From Devosia sp. 66-22 (GTDB taxonomy: Bacteria > Pseudomonadota > Alphaproteobacteria > Rhizobiales > Devosiaceae), in assembly GCA_001899065.1 (NCBI GenBank), contig MKUZ01000030.1:17521-81520 (forward strand): a stretch of DNA of 64,000 bases, in the 5' to 3' direction. Position numbers and translations under genes: made by a program. Shown here one piece after another: positions 1 through 12,978 of this stretch. The number at the start of each line of letters is the position of its first letter. The stretch's first letter is position 1. A model generated the notes under the pieces. It was not told the origin of the DNA. It saw nothing but the letters and a program-made list of their open reading frames with translations, and made no database searches.

Positions 1-4124
<4,124 letters not shown>

Positions 4125-4297
4125 TATGTGGAACAGCGGCCAGGAGGGCGACCCGCCGATGGCATCGGCACTCTACGTTGCCGACGCAACAGCGGCTCAC
4201 ATGGTCGTAGAGGCGGTGCTGGATGCGCTGCTCTGGCGCCACCGCGGCGGCCGAGGTGGCGCAGCAGCGGCGAGTCGTCGAAGGAGATCATCGACAT

Positions 4298-4912
4298 TGT
4301 GACGCTGGCCACCAACATCATCATCCAGGGGCTCGTGCTCGTGTTCACGGGCGGCGCCCCGTCGCCCTCCGCGCCATCCTTCATCCAGTTCATGGCCGTC
4401 GGCCGCGTCGGCGGTTTCCCTGTCATCGCCGTGCTGTGGCTGGTGCTGATCGCGCTGGTAACAATCGCGCTGTCCAAGACCGCCTTCGGCCGCCACCTCT
4501 ATGCTGTGGGCGGTAGCGCGGCGGTCGCCGAGCATTCGGGCGTGCCCGTGGCGCGCACTATCATCCTCACCTACGTCATCTCGGGCGCCACCGCCGCGAT
4601 CGCCGGCATGCTGCTCACGGGCTATTCGCGCCAGGCCTATCTCGGCATGGGCGACTCCTCCTGTTCACTTCTGTCGCCACGGTAGCGTTGGGTGGCGCCT
4701 CCATCCTCGGCGGCAACGGGCACTACATCGGCACGGTCGCCGGCGCGCTGGTGCTCACCGTGCTCAGCGGCCTGCTGCCGGCGCTGAACCTGTCCTCGGG
4801 CGCGCTGCTGGTGGTCTATGGCGCGATCATCCTGGTCACCGTCGCCATCAGTTCGGAGGCGATGACCAATCTGCTCTCCCTGCTGCCGCAACGTCGGAAC
4901 AAGAAGCCATGA
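4298..4912 (+). pseudogene. Remnant of ribose-type ABC transporter permease
   Basis: The C-terminal half of an RbsC-like inner-membrane permease. Recognisable sequence begins near 4298 (VTLATNIIIQG) directly after about 170 bp that follow the truncated CRISPR repeat; the N-terminal half and a start codon are missing. The frame also breaks near 4659: GMGDS continues in another frame as LFTSVATVALGGASI, which fits loss of one base from a Tyr codon (TAC read as TC). The second part ends at 4912 and overlaps the next start by four bases (ATGA), so it was once the last permease of a sugar importer operon with the lactonase downstream. The 4125-4297 stretch shows no protein I recognise. Non-functional as read. 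Confidence 0.85.
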
Positions 4913-5793
4913 TCGAGATCGACTGCGTGGTGCGCGCTCAGGACGAGCTGGGCGAGGCCACTATCTGGGACCCCGGGAGCGGCACGTTCTGGTGGGTCGA
5001 CATCTTCGGCAATGCGATCCGCAACTATGTCCCGGCAACCGGCGAAACGCGGTCGTGGATGACACCCGAGCACGTCGGTTGCATCGGCCTGCGCGAGCGC
5101 GGTGGCCTAGTCGCCGCGACGGTTAGCGGTTTCCACTTCTTCGACCCACGGACCGGCTTGATGACGCCGATCGTCGACCCCGAGGCCGATGTGCCCGAGA
5201 CCCGATTCAACGACGGCAAGACCGACCGCTTCGGCCGCTTCTGGGCAGCCTCGATGTTCGAGGTCGAGGGCCGCAAGGCGGAGCCGGTGGGGTGCCTCTA
5301 CCGGCTTGAGCCCGACATGACGGTGCATCGCGTGCTCGCGGGCGTCACTTCGCCCAACGGCCTCGCCTGGAGCCCGGATGGCCGGATCATGTACTTCACC
5401 GACAGCTCGACCCATTTCGTCTGGGCCTATGACATGGACCCCGCAACCGGCATGGCGAGCAACAAGCGCGTCTTCATCGACCTGTCCGCGCACAACTATG
5501 TCGTCGACGGCGCGACCGTCGACGCCGAAGGCAATTACTGGCTCACAGTTCCGTTCGGCGCGCGCGTTCTGGGCTACTCGCCAGCCGGCCGTCTGATCCG
5601 TGAAATCGAGCTGCCGGTCGACATTCCCACCTGTTGCGAATTCGGCGGCCCCAACCTCGACGTGCTCTACGTTACCTCGGCCGTGCTGCGCCGCTGGGGC
5701 AAGCCCGTCCGCAACCCGGACGTCGCCGGCGGCCTCTTCGCCATCACCGGCCTCGGCGTCACCGGCCTCCAGCTACCGCCCTTCGCGGGCTGA
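4909..5793 (+). CDS. SMP-30/gluconolactonase/LRE family protein
   Basis: 294-residue six-bladed beta-propeller of the SMP-30/regucalcin family, metal-dependent lactonases that open sugar lactones. Family metal and substrate residues are in place: Glu16 in GEATIWD, Asn101 in the RFNDGK segment, Asn150 in SPNGLAWSPDG and Asp200 in VVDGATVD. No signal peptide, so probably cytoplasmic. The start ATG overlaps the stop of the broken permease, indicating an old sugar-uptake operon. If the permease is truly lost, this gene may depend on a new promoter or be decaying, although its own frame is intact. The exact lactone cannot be told from sequence; gluconolactone, xylonolactone and arabinolactone are all possible for the family. 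Confidence 0.88.
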   Translation: MIEIDCVVRAQDELGEATIWDPGSGTFWWVDIFGNAIRNYVPATGETRSWMTPEHVGCIGLRERGGLVAATVSGFHFFDPRTGLMTPIVDPEADVPETRFNDGKTDRFGRFWAASMFEVEGRKAEPVGCLYRLEPDMTVHRVLAGVTSPNGLAWSPDGRIMYFTDSSTHFVWAYDMDPATGMASNKRVFIDLSAHNYVVDGATVDAEGNYWLTVPFGARVLGYSPAGRLIREIELPVDIPTCCEFGGPNLDVLYVTSAVLRRWGKPVRNPDVAGGLFAITGLGVTGLQLPPFAG

Positions 5794-5856
5794 TACTCGA
5801 GCGCCGAGCCGGGCTCGCATAAGCACTCGTGGCGCTCCTGGCGAACGATCCCAGTG

Positions 5857-6615
5857 CTACTTCTCCTCTGCGACCAGCAGCCGTGACACGGCCGAGACCA
5901 ACCCTACGGCGATCGCCGCATAGACGACGATGAGCAGGATGACGGCGTAGAGCTGGTCCATGGAAAAGACCGTGCCGTACTTCTTGACCAAGCCGCCAAG
6001 GCCGATGATGGCGATCAGCACTTCGCCATTGATCAAGCCCTTGACGCCGCGGGCGACGCCCAGCCGGAGGCCCGCGAGGAAGTAGGGTGCGCCGGCGGGC
6101 AGGCGAACGTCGCGGAAGATGGCCCAGCGGCTCGCGCCGAACGAATGCGCCATCTCGATGAGGCGGGGATCGCTGGCCCGCATTGCCGTCGCGGCATTGG
6201 TGGCGACGATGAACACCGAGAACGCAACGACGGTGGCGATGCGCGTCGCCGGGCCGATGCCGAAGATCATCAGGAACACCGGCACGAAGGCGATCATCGG
6301 CGCCGAGAGCCCGGCCTTCACATAGGGGCCGAGGGCGACGTCGACGAAGCGCGACAGGCCCATGCCAATGCCGATCAGGCTGCCCAAGGCGAGCGAGAGC
6401 ACGAGCCCGTAGAGCAGCGCCAGCGTGCTGTCGAGCAGTGGCGCGGTGACGGCGCCGCTGGCCCACAGGTCGTAGAAGGCCGCTAGCACCGCGGATAGCG
6501 GCGGCAGCGTGATGAGGTCGATGCTGCGGCCGACAACCTCCCAGAGCAGCGCCAGCGCGGCCAGCGAAAGCAGGAACGGTCCGTTACGATAGGCGAGCGA
6601 CGACAGCCAGCCCAT
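5857..6615 (-). CDS. ABC transporter permease, nitrate/sulfonate/taurine type
   Basis: 252-residue inner-membrane permease of the SsuC/TauC/ThiX class with about six hydrophobic segments. The EAA loop region (SFGASRWAIFRDVRLPAGAP) contacts the ATPase. The start is chosen at MGWLSSLAYRNG because its ATG overlaps the TGA of the upstream ATPase by one base (TGATG); longer readings would run into that gene. It is the last gene of a four-gene minus-strand operon: binding protein, first permease, ATPase, this permease. A second permease suggests a heterodimeric channel. It converges with the lactonase at 4909-5793. Confidence 0.88.
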   Translation of the reverse strand: MGWLSSLAYRNGPFLLSLAALALLWEVVGRSIDLITLPPLSAVLAAFYDLWASGAVTAPLLDSTLALLYGLVLSLALGSLIGIGMGLSRFVDVALGPYVKAGLSAPMIAFVPVFLMIFGIGPATRIATVVAFSVFIVATNAATAMRASDPRLIEMAHSFGASRWAIFRDVRLPAGAPYFLAGLRLGVARGVKGLINGEVLIAIIGLGGLVKKYGTVFSMDQLYAVILLIVVYAAIAVGLVSAVSRLLVAEEK

Positions 6616-7412
6616 CACGCGGCCCGCTCGTCCTGTTGGATCATGCCGCGCAGGCGGTCCCATACGAAGCCCGTGAGCTCAACGAAGCGCGGGTCGCGGC
6701 GCGTTTCCTCGGTCCGCGGCCGCGGCAGGTCGACATCGATGATGTCGGTCACGTGCCCGGGACGCGCGCCCATGATCACCACCTTGTCGGAGAGGAACAC
6801 CGCTTCGTCCATGGCGTGGGTGATGAACAGGACCGACAGGTCGGTCTTGGACCAGATGTCGAGCAGGTCGGTCTGGAGGATCAGCCTCGTCTGGGCGTCG
6901 ATTGCCGAGAACGGTTCGTCCATCAGCAGCAATTGCGGCGACACGGCGAGCGCGCGGGCAAGGCCGACGCGCTGCTGCATGCCGCCGGACAATTGCCGCG
7001 GATAGGAGGTCTCGAAATCGGCGAGGCCGACCGAAGCCAGGAGCTTCCGCGCAACGGCGTAGCGCTCAGGCTTCGCCATGCCGCGGACCTTGAGACCGAA
7101 CGACACATTGTCGATCACGGTCATCCAGGGCAGCAGCGCAAAGGACTGGAATACCGTTGCACGTTCCGGCCCGGGCCCGGTGACCGGCTTGCCGAGGACC
7201 TCGATGCTGCCCTCGTCCCAGCCAAGGATGCCTCCCACCATCTTGAGCATGGTGGTCTTGCCGCAGCCGCTCGGCCCGATGATTGAGACGAACTCGCCCC
7301 GGCCGACGGTCAGGGTGACGTTCTCAAGCGCCTTCATGCGCCGGCCCTTTGGCGAGCCGTAGAACTTGGTGAGATTGCTGATCGAAATGGCCGGAGCCTG
7401 GGTCTCGGTCAT
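6615..7412 (-). CDS. ABC transporter ATP-binding protein, nitrate/sulfonate/taurine type
   Basis: 265-residue cytoplasmic ATPase of the SsuB/TauB class. Walker A is GPSGCGKT (residues 46-53), the signature is LSGGMQQR (141-148) and Walker B is LLLMDEP (161-167), followed by a switch His in FITHAMDEA. The start at MTETQ overlaps the stop of the upstream permease by four bases (ATGA); the 12 residues readable upstream lie inside that gene and are not expected to be translated. It powers the importer made with the permeases on either side and the binding protein at 8221-9183. Confidence 0.92.
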   Translation of the reverse strand: MTETQAPAISISNLTKFYGSPKGRRMKALENVTLTVGRGEFVSIIGPSGCGKTTMLKMVGGILGWDEGSIEVLGKPVTGPGPERATVFQSFALLPWMTVIDNVSFGLKVRGMAKPERYAVARKLLASVGLADFETSYPRQLSGGMQQRVGLARALAVSPQLLLMDEPFSAIDAQTRLILQTDLLDIWSKTDLSVLFITHAMDEAVFLSDKVVIMGARPGHVTDIIDVDLPRPRTEETRRDPRFVELTGFVWDRLRGMIQQDERAA

Positions 7413-8221
7413 GATTGACTCCAACGACCGAGGCGGCGCTCGATCCATTCGACAATGGTCATGAGAAGCACGCCTTCGAGCACGATCGTGACGGCGATGG
7501 CGAGCACGGGGGCGACGCGGAAGCGGCCTTGCAGGTCGGCAATGAGGCTGCCGATGCCGGCGCCCACGATGGTCAGCTCAGCGACCACCATGCCGATCAG
7601 CGCCTGGCCCAACGCGATGCGGATGCCTGCCATGATGCCGGGCACGGCGGCAGGCAGCACCACGTCGCGCAGGATGACGAGGCGGGAAGCGCCGAAGCTC
7701 GTCGCCATTTCGGTGAGCACGGGGTCGACGCGGCGCACCGCAACGGCGGTGTTGATGATCACATAGGGAATGCCGAACAGCACCACCACCGTGACGCGCG
7801 CGGCGAAGGTGAGGCCGAGGATCGCCTGGATCACCGGGATGAGCGCGATGACCGGTATGGCCACGAGGAAGGTGATGTAAGGCGTAACGATCCGGTCGAG
7901 CACGCTGACCCGCGCCGTCATGATGCCCACCGGGATGCCGACGACCAGCATGACGATGATGCCGGCGAGGAGCGTCTGGTTGGTGACCAGCAGCGCCACC
8001 TGCAGCGTGCCGTCGCTGACGAGGCCCCAGAAGGCGACCAGCGTGCGGCCGAATGTCGGAAAGAGCAGGCCGATCGTGTCGTTGCCGGCGAGTTGCCACG
8101 CGCCGATCAGCGCGAGCAGGGCGGCGATGCGGACAAGGGTGCGGCCGAGGCCGGTTTCAACCAGCCGGTCGAGAGACCAGCGGGGCCTCTCGGCCCCGCC
8201 TTTGACTTTGTCCGCCGCCAT
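7409..8221 (-). CDS. ABC transporter permease, nitrate/sulfonate/taurine type
   Basis: 270-residue inner-membrane permease, paralogous to the one at 5857-6615, with an EAA-like loop (SFGASRLVILRDVVLP). The ATG at 8221 overlaps the TGA of the binding-protein gene by one base; a GTG just upstream is a less likely start. Residues 30-50 form the first membrane segment, preceded by a charged cytoplasmic tail. Tight overlaps on both sides show translational coupling across the operon. The substrate is unknown. Confidence 0.88.
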   Translation of the reverse strand: MAADKVKGGAERPRWSLDRLVETGLGRTLVRIAALLALIGAWQLAGNDTIGLLFPTFGRTLVAFWGLVSDGTLQVALLVTNQTLLAGIIVMLVVGIPVGIMTARVSVLDRIVTPYITFLVAIPVIALIPVIQAILGLTFAARVTVVVLFGIPYVIINTAVAVRRVDPVLTEMATSFGASRLVILRDVVLPAAVPGIMAGIRIALGQALIGMVVAELTIVGAGIGSLIADLQGRFRVAPVLAIAVTIVLEGVLLMTIVEWIERRLGRWSQS

Positions 8222-9183
8222 CACTCGGCCAGCACTTTGTCCAGCAGCGTACGGTCCACCACATCGGCCGCGGACTTGATGTTCGCAAACGGCTCGCCGT
8301 CATTGTTGAAGAAGTTGATCGTGTCCATCACATCCGCGTCCGCAAGGCCGCCATCGGTGGGCCAGACCTTGGCCGCGAGGAAGGCTTCGACGATCGAAGG
8401 GAGCGCTTCCTGGTCGATTTCGCCGAGCAGTTCGCGGCCCTTGGCGACGAGCAGTTCGGGGGTCTCGTAGCTCTCGCGATAGACGTCGAGATGCACCCGG
8501 ATCCAGTCCTCGATCAGCTTGGGATTGGCGGAGATGAAGCTGCGCGGTGCCGCGAAGGCGGCGCGCATGATGGGGGTCGTCTGCGTGTAGTCGGCCGTGA
8601 CGGTGAAGGCATCGGGGCGCTCGCGCTGCAGCAGCGTCCAGTCCTGCAGGTCGACCACGCTCGAGTCGAGCTGGCCGGCAAGGAGCGCCGCGAGGCGATT
8701 GTCGGAGCCTTCGATGACGGTCATGTTCGGCTTGGCGTCGGGGCAGGTCTGGGCAAACCACTGGATCGCCAGCTGCCCGACGAACGAGCCGGTCGACTGG
8801 ATGCCTACTGTGCGGCCATCCAGCGACTCGCAACTGGGAAGGTCGGTCTTCGATACGAGCAGGAACTCGTTGCTGTTGGCTTCGAGGAAGAAGCGGCTGT
8901 CGAGCCCCTGGTCGATCGCATCCATCACCTGTGCGATGGCGGTGATCTGCACGGCGCCAGTTGCCGCGGCCTGCAGCTGGTTGCTGTTGCCGCCCAGTTC
9001 GGCGACCTCGATGTCGTAGCCCAGCTCGGCGAGACGATCGATCGCAACCGCCGTCGGCAGGTAGCCGACGGCCCAGCCCGAGAACCCGAACACGGCATCG
9101 GCGGCTGCGGCAGGTACCGCGAGCGCGGTGCCCAGGCCGAGAGCGGCGGCCATTGTCTTTGTCCAGTGGTGGGAAGTTCGCAT
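8221..9183 (-). CDS. ABC transporter substrate-binding protein, NMT1/TauA-like
   Basis: 320-residue periplasmic binding protein with a Sec signal peptide (hydrophobic stretch then VPAAAADAVF). Fold and context match the NMT1/SsuA/TauA class, which binds taurine, sulfonates, pyrimidines or aromatic acids. The start is set at MRTSHHW because AAGGAG lies just upstream of this ATG; an in-frame GTG five codons earlier lacks such a site. First gene of the minus-strand importer operon, divergent from a GntR-family regulator. The opposite operon encodes an amidohydrolase, an FAH-family hydrolase and an Ldh2-type dehydrogenase, so the ligand may be an organic acid or ring-derived compound rather than a sulfonate; that is inference. 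Confidence 0.87.
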   Translation of the reverse strand: MRTSHHWTKTMAAALGLGTALAVPAAAADAVFGFSGWAVGYLPTAVAIDRLAELGYDIEVAELGGNSNQLQAAATGAVQITAIAQVMDAIDQGLDSRFFLEANSNEFLLVSKTDLPSCESLDGRTVGIQSTGSFVGQLAIQWFAQTCPDAKPNMTVIEGSDNRLAALLAGQLDSSVVDLQDWTLLQRERPDAFTVTADYTQTTPIMRAAFAAPRSFISANPKLIEDWIRVHLDVYRESYETPELLVAKGRELLGEIDQEALPSIVEAFLAAKVWPTDGGLADADVMDTINFFNNDGEPFANIKSAADVVDRTLLDKVLAE

Positions 9184-9250
9184 GATTTTCTCCTTCACCC
9201 TTTCCCCGGTGATGGACCATACAAGGACGCACGGATCGAGCCGTCAAGCG

Positions 9251-9262
9251 ATTTTCGAAAAT
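9251..9262. promoter_or_regulatory. Palindrome in divergent promoter region
   Basis: ATTTTCGAAAAT is a perfect 12-bp palindrome in the 192-bp gap between the importer (minus) and the gntR gene (plus). The same gap also holds TTGTGG and TTGTCC half-site-like words near 9279-9296. It could be an operator for the neighbouring GntR protein; there is no direct proof. Confidence 0.35.
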
Positions 9263-9375
9263 TCTTCATCTAATCGGTTTTGTGGCGCGTTGTCCAAAAT
9301 CGTGATTGCAAGGGCGCGGGCGCCCGATTACGTATCGATACAGCAAGATGGGAGGCCGTTGGCCGGGCCGATGCA

Positions 9376-10053
9376 ATGAACGAACACGCGACCCTCAACG
9401 CGTCGGTTTTCAGCCAGCTTCGGCAGGACATCCTCACCGGCCGGCTGCTGCCGGGCGAGCGCCTGCGGGCCGAAACCCTGCGCCAGCGCTACGATGTGGG
9501 CGGCAGCCCGGTGCGCGAGGCGCTGATGCGGCTCGAGGCCGAAGGCTTCGTGGTGCTCGAGGAAAACAAGGGCTTCCGCGTCGCCGACATCTCGGTGGCG
9601 CACCTTCAGGATCTGTCGCGCACCCGCGTCGAAGTCGAAGGCCTCGCCCTCAAATGGTCTATCGCCAAGGGCGGCGTGGACTGGGAATCGGCGATCGTGG
9701 CCTCGATGCACCGGCTCGCCAGCGTGCCCAAGCGGCTCGACACGGCCGGGCACGAGCAGAACGCCGTGTGGCTGCGCTACCACCGCGAATTCCACGCATC
9801 GCTGGTCGCCGCCTGCGATTCGCCGGTGCTGCTGTCGATCCGCAACCGGCTGTTCGACCAGGCGGAGCGCTATGTGGCGCTGTCGATCTCGGCGGGCGGC
9901 GAGGTTCGCGACGATGTCGGCGAACACCGGGCGATCATGGACGCCGTGCTGTCACGCGATGTGGAAATGTCGGTCGTCCTCAGCCGGCGGCATATCGAGC
10001 GCACCACCCAGAAGCTGCTCGCGGCGATGGAGAGTCGCGCCGTCTCCGCATAG
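9376..10053 (+). CDS. GntR family transcriptional regulator, FCD domain
   Basis: 225-residue regulator. The N-terminal winged helix (roughly residues 10-70) carries the GntR pattern LRQDILTGRLLPGERL ... SPVREALMRLEAEGFV; the C-terminal part (about 80-215) is a helical FCD ligand-binding domain. FCD proteins usually repress catabolic operons and release DNA on binding an organic-acid ligand. The start is the ATG at 9376, where conserved sequence begins; upstream residues in the same frame do not look like protein. Placed between a divergent ABC importer and a downstream catabolic operon, it probably controls both. Confidence 0.92.
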   Translation: MNEHATLNASVFSQLRQDILTGRLLPGERLRAETLRQRYDVGGSPVREALMRLEAEGFVVLEENKGFRVADISVAHLQDLSRTRVEVEGLALKWSIAKGGVDWESAIVASMHRLASVPKRLDTAGHEQNAVWLRYHREFHASLVAACDSPVLLSIRNRLFDQAERYVALSISAGGEVRDDVGEHRAIMDAVLSRDVEMSVVLSRRHIERTTQKLLAAMESRAVSA

Positions 10054-10058
10054 ACTTT

Positions 10059-10079
10059 CGACAATCTGCTTGATTGTCG
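10059..10079. promoter_or_regulatory. Inverted repeat after gntR, before cupin operon
   Basis: CGACAATC and GATTGTCG form perfect 8-bp arms around a 5-nt loop, starting six bases after the gntR stop. There is no clear T-run, so an operator for the FCD regulator (a TTGTC/GACAA-type site) is at least as likely as a terminator. Confidence 0.5.
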
Positions 10080-10158
10080 TTTATCTTGTCGCTATCCCTT
10101 TTTCACAGGCGGGCCTGAGATGCTCAAAAGGACGGCCCAAAAAACGGGAAGGTCGGCA

Positions 10159-10572
10159 ATGAACGACGGAAAAATCGGCATGCCTGCGGGAGCGCCGTCG
10201 CTCGAAGAAATCCTGCTGCAGACCAACGACATGCCCTGGCGGGCCAAGTCCCTCGCCGGCGTGCATGAGAAGATGCTGTGGCGCGACGAGGCGACGGGTG
10301 CCTCGGTGGCGCTGATCCGGTTCGACAAGGGCGCGAGCATCCCGACACCGCATCTGCACGCCTCCAACCAGATGATGTTCTGTCTGTCGGGCCGCTACGA
10401 GTACACGGCGACCGGCGTGACCCTCACGCCCGGCTCCTTCTACTGCAATCCCAAGGGCAATGTGCATGGGCCCACGCTCGCCCATGAGGACACCGTCGTG
10501 GTCGAAATCTATGACGGCCCGCACTACCCGCAGCGTCCCGATTGGTACGACAATGACGAGGACGCGCGCTGA
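10159..10572 (+). CDS. Cupin domain-containing protein
   Basis: 137-residue single-domain cupin. The metal-binding motif is recognisable as PTPHLHASNQMMFCLSGRYEY, followed by the second cupin motif PGSFYCNPKGNVHGP, giving His ligands and a Glu/Gln position of the small beta-barrel. Such proteins act as dioxygenases, isomerases or sensors; this one is not assignable further. The start at MNDGK has GGGAAGG a few bases upstream; a more distal ATG at 10120 is possible. It opens a five-gene operon and overlaps the next gene by one base (TGATG). Confidence 0.82.
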   Translation: MNDGKIGMPAGAPSLEEILLQTNDMPWRAKSLAGVHEKMLWRDEATGASVALIRFDKGASIPTPHLHASNQMMFCLSGRYEYTATGVTLTPGSFYCNPKGNVHGPTLAHEDTVVVEIYDGPHYPQRPDWYDNDEDAR

Positions 10573-11651
10573 TGGTCGACGGCCACACCGAGAGCGTCAG
10601 CGCTGCCGGCCTGCAGCGCGGCGTGGCGGCGATGTTCGTCGCCTGCGGCATTGAGCCGGCGCCCGCCGAGCATGTGGCAGAAGACCTCGTCGCTGCCGAC
10701 ATCGAAGGCGTCGCATCGCATGGCGTGATGCTCGTGCCGATGTATGTCGAGCGCCTGCGCGCCGGTTCGGTGTCGAAGGGCGTCACCGGCGTCATCGTGT
10801 CGGACCGGCAGGGCGCCGTGGTCGTCGATGCGCAGGACGTGCTCGGACAGTTGACGGCACGACAGGCTGTCGGCCTCGCCGTCGATCGCGCCCGCCAGTA
10901 CGGTCTCGCGGCCGTCGCAATGCGCAATGCTTTCCATTTCGGCACGGCCGGACGCTACGCGCGGATGATCGCGGACGAAGGTGCCGTCGGTATCGTGATG
11001 TCGAACACCCGGCCGCTGATGCCCGCGCCGGGCGGCGCGGAGGCGCTGACCGGCAACAATCCGCTCGCCATCGCTGCACCCAGCAGCGGCGCGTTTGCGC
11101 CTGAGATCGATATGGCGCTGAGCGCCGCGGCCATGGGCAAGATCCGCAACGCCGCGGCCGCGGGGCAGTCCATTCCCGCCGGCTGGGCAGCCGACAGCGA
11201 CGGCAACCCCACCAGCGATCCCGCGGCGGCGATCAAGGGCATGCTGCTGCCGGCGGCCGGCCCCAAGGGCTACGGCCTCGCCTTCATGATCGACCTGCTG
11301 GTCGGCGGCCTCTCCGTCGGCGCTATCGGGCCCGAGGTCAGCGGCCTCTATGGCGATCCGGCACAACCCTATCGCTGCTCCAATCTCTTCATCGCCATCG
11401 ATGTCGGCCATTTCGTTGCCCGCGACAGTTTCGAGGCACGCGCCGAGGGCGAACTGGCGCGCGTCTCGAACACGCGTCGCGCGCCGGGTACCGACCGTGT
11501 CTATGCCCCCGGCGAGCTGGCTCACGCCGCTCGCCAGCGATCCGACGGCCGCGCCAGCGTCGCGCCCGCGGCACTCAAGAGCCTGATCGACACCGGCGTC
11601 TCCCTCGGCGTCGATCTTCCGTCCTACCTCCAGTTGCGAGACCACCGATGA
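10572..11651 (+). CDS. Ldh2/malate-lactate dehydrogenase family oxidoreductase
   Basis: 359-residue NAD(P)-dependent oxidoreductase of the Ldh_2 family (malate/L-lactate, ureidoglycolate and 2,3-diketo-L-gulonate type dehydrogenases), a fold unrelated to classical LDH. Typical segments are ASHGVMLVPMYVERL near the N-terminus, the catalytic-His region NAFHFGTAGRYA, TGNNPLAIAAP and GPKGYGLAFMIDLL. It should interconvert a 2-hydroxy acid and a 2-keto acid in the cytoplasm. It overlaps both neighbours by 1-4 bases. With the FAH hydrolase and amidohydrolase downstream, it probably oxidises an intermediate of the imported substrate. Confidence 0.87.
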   Translation: MVDGHTESVSAAGLQRGVAAMFVACGIEPAPAEHVAEDLVAADIEGVASHGVMLVPMYVERLRAGSVSKGVTGVIVSDRQGAVVVDAQDVLGQLTARQAVGLAVDRARQYGLAAVAMRNAFHFGTAGRYARMIADEGAVGIVMSNTRPLMPAPGGAEALTGNNPLAIAAPSSGAFAPEIDMALSAAAMGKIRNAAAAGQSIPAGWAADSDGNPTSDPAAAIKGMLLPAAGPKGYGLAFMIDLLVGGLSVGAIGPEVSGLYGDPAQPYRCSNLFIAIDVGHFVARDSFEARAEGELARVSNTRRAPGTDRVYAPGELAHAARQRSDGRASVAPAALKSLIDTGVSLGVDLPSYLQLRDHR

Positions 11652-12046
11652 AAGTACAGATCACCACTCCCAAGCTTGCCAAGCCCAACGGCCACTTTTC
11701 GCAGGCCACCACGATCGAGGCGAAGGGCAAGCTGGTCTTCATTTCCGGCATGACCGCGCGCACCGCGGACGGCTCGGTGGCGGGCATCGGCAATGTCGAG
11801 GTGCAGACCCGGCAGGTGTGCGAGAACCTCAAGGCCGCAGCGGAAGCGGCAGGCGGCTCGCTCGAGGATATCGTGCGTGTCGACGTCTATGTGCGCAACA
11901 TCGAGCACTTCGCGGCGATCCACAAAGTGCGCGCCGAGTACTTCAAGGAACCGGTCCCGGCCTCGACCATGGTGGAGGTCTCCAAGATGGTGAACCCCGA
12001 ATATCTGATCGAGATCAGCGCCATCGCCGTGCTGCCCAACGGGTGA
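11648..12046 (+). CDS. RidA family protein lacking the catalytic arginine
   Basis: 132-residue member of the RidA/YjgF/UK114 family (trimeric enamine/imine deaminases and relatives). The family body is clear (KLVFISGMTAR ... VEVQTRQVCENLKAAAEAAGG). At the place of the active-site Arg, which sits in a PARSCVEV-type motif in archetypal RidA, this protein has PASTMVEV, with Ser106 aligned to the Arg. It is therefore unlikely to be a standard 2-aminoacrylate deaminase and may belong to an Rid subfamily with another role in the pathway. The ATG overlaps the previous stop (ATGA). A second RidA at 38949 keeps the Arg. Confidence 0.88.
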   Translation: MKVQITTPKLAKPNGHFSQATTIEAKGKLVFISGMTARTADGSVAGIGNVEVQTRQVCENLKAAAEAAGGSLEDIVRVDVYVRNIEHFAAIHKVRAEYFKEPVPASTMVEVSKMVNPEYLIEISAIAVLPNG

Positions 12047-12050
12047 TCCG

Positions 12051-12950
12051 ATGAAGCTGGCAACAGTCATGCACGCCGGCGCGAAACGCGTCGGCGCCGT
12101 CGCCGGCGAGGCGATCCGCCTCGTACCGGCGGGCGAGGGCGACATGGTCGAGCTGATCGGGCGGGGACAGGCGGAGATCGCCCGCCTCGTCGCGGCCAGC
12201 ACCGACACGGTGCCGCTCGCGGCGGTAGCGCTGCTCGCCCCGATCCAGCGCTTCAACCGCGACGTGCTCTGCACCGGCTGGAACTACTGGGAGCATTTCG
12301 AGGAAAGTCGCGGCAAGCGCGAAGGGCAGGACGTCGAGAAGCCCAAGGCGCCGACCTTCTTCACCAAGGGTCCAAAAACCGTCATCGGCCCGAACGACGA
12401 TGTCTGCGTCGATCCGCACATTTCGGCCAAGTGGGACTACGAGGCCGAAGTGGGCATCGTCATCGGCAAGGCTTGCCGCTCGGTATCCAGTGCGGCGGCG
12501 CTCGACCATGTCTTCGGCTACTTCCTGGCCAACGACGTGTCGGCGCGCGATCTGCAGCGCCGCCACGGCGGCCAGTGGCTCAAGGGCAAGAGCATCGACC
12601 GCACGATGCCTATCGGCCCCTTCATCGTCACGCCCGACGAACTCGACGTGCCCAGCATCAGGCTGGAGCTGACGCTCAACGGCCAGACCATGCAGAACGC
12701 CGTTCTCGAGCAGATGGCATTCCCCATTGCCGAACTCGTCGCCGAGCTCTCCTTCGGCATGACGCTCGACGTTGGCGACGTCATCATCACCGGCACGCCG
12801 CCCGGCATCGGCAATGCACGCGAACCGGCGGTATTCATCAAGCCGGGTGACGAGATGGTGGTGTCGGCGACCGGCCTCGGCGAGCTGCGCAACCGCGTGG
12901 TCTTGCACGACCTGCACGGCTCGACCGATATTGCATCGATGACCAGCTAG
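12051..12950 (+). CDS. Fumarylacetoacetate hydrolase family protein
   Basis: 299-residue FAH-fold protein. The C-terminal catalytic domain carries the metal-site pattern: FTKGPKTVIGPND, then WDYEAEVGIVIGK (acidic ligands), NDVSARDLQ and ITGTPPGIG. Family members hydrolyse C-C bonds of acylpyruvates, decarboxylate oxaloacetate or act as dehydratases or hydratases on sugar acids. It starts five bases after the RidA gene. The combination with an Ldh2 dehydrogenase and an ACMSD-like amidohydrolase suggests breakdown of a ring-derived or deoxy-sugar-acid intermediate; the exact step is unknown. Confidence 0.9.
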   Translation: MKLATVMHAGAKRVGAVAGEAIRLVPAGEGDMVELIGRGQAEIARLVAASTDTVPLAAVALLAPIQRFNRDVLCTGWNYWEHFEESRGKREGQDVEKPKAPTFFTKGPKTVIGPNDDVCVDPHISAKWDYEAEVGIVIGKACRSVSSAAALDHVFGYFLANDVSARDLQRRHGGQWLKGKSIDRTMPIGPFIVTPDELDVPSIRLELTLNGQTMQNAVLEQMAFPIAELVAELSFGMTLDVGDVIITGTPPGIGNAREPAVFIKPGDEMVVSATGLGELRNRVVLHDLHGSTDIASMTS

Positions 12951-12978
12951 CGCACCGCGCTACGCCGAGGGAGAAAGC

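Noticed and set aside
4125-4297. Possible insertion-sequence fragment between the CRISPR end and the permease remnant
   Set aside because: No terminal inverted repeats, target duplication or recognisable transposase motif could be seen in this short stretch.
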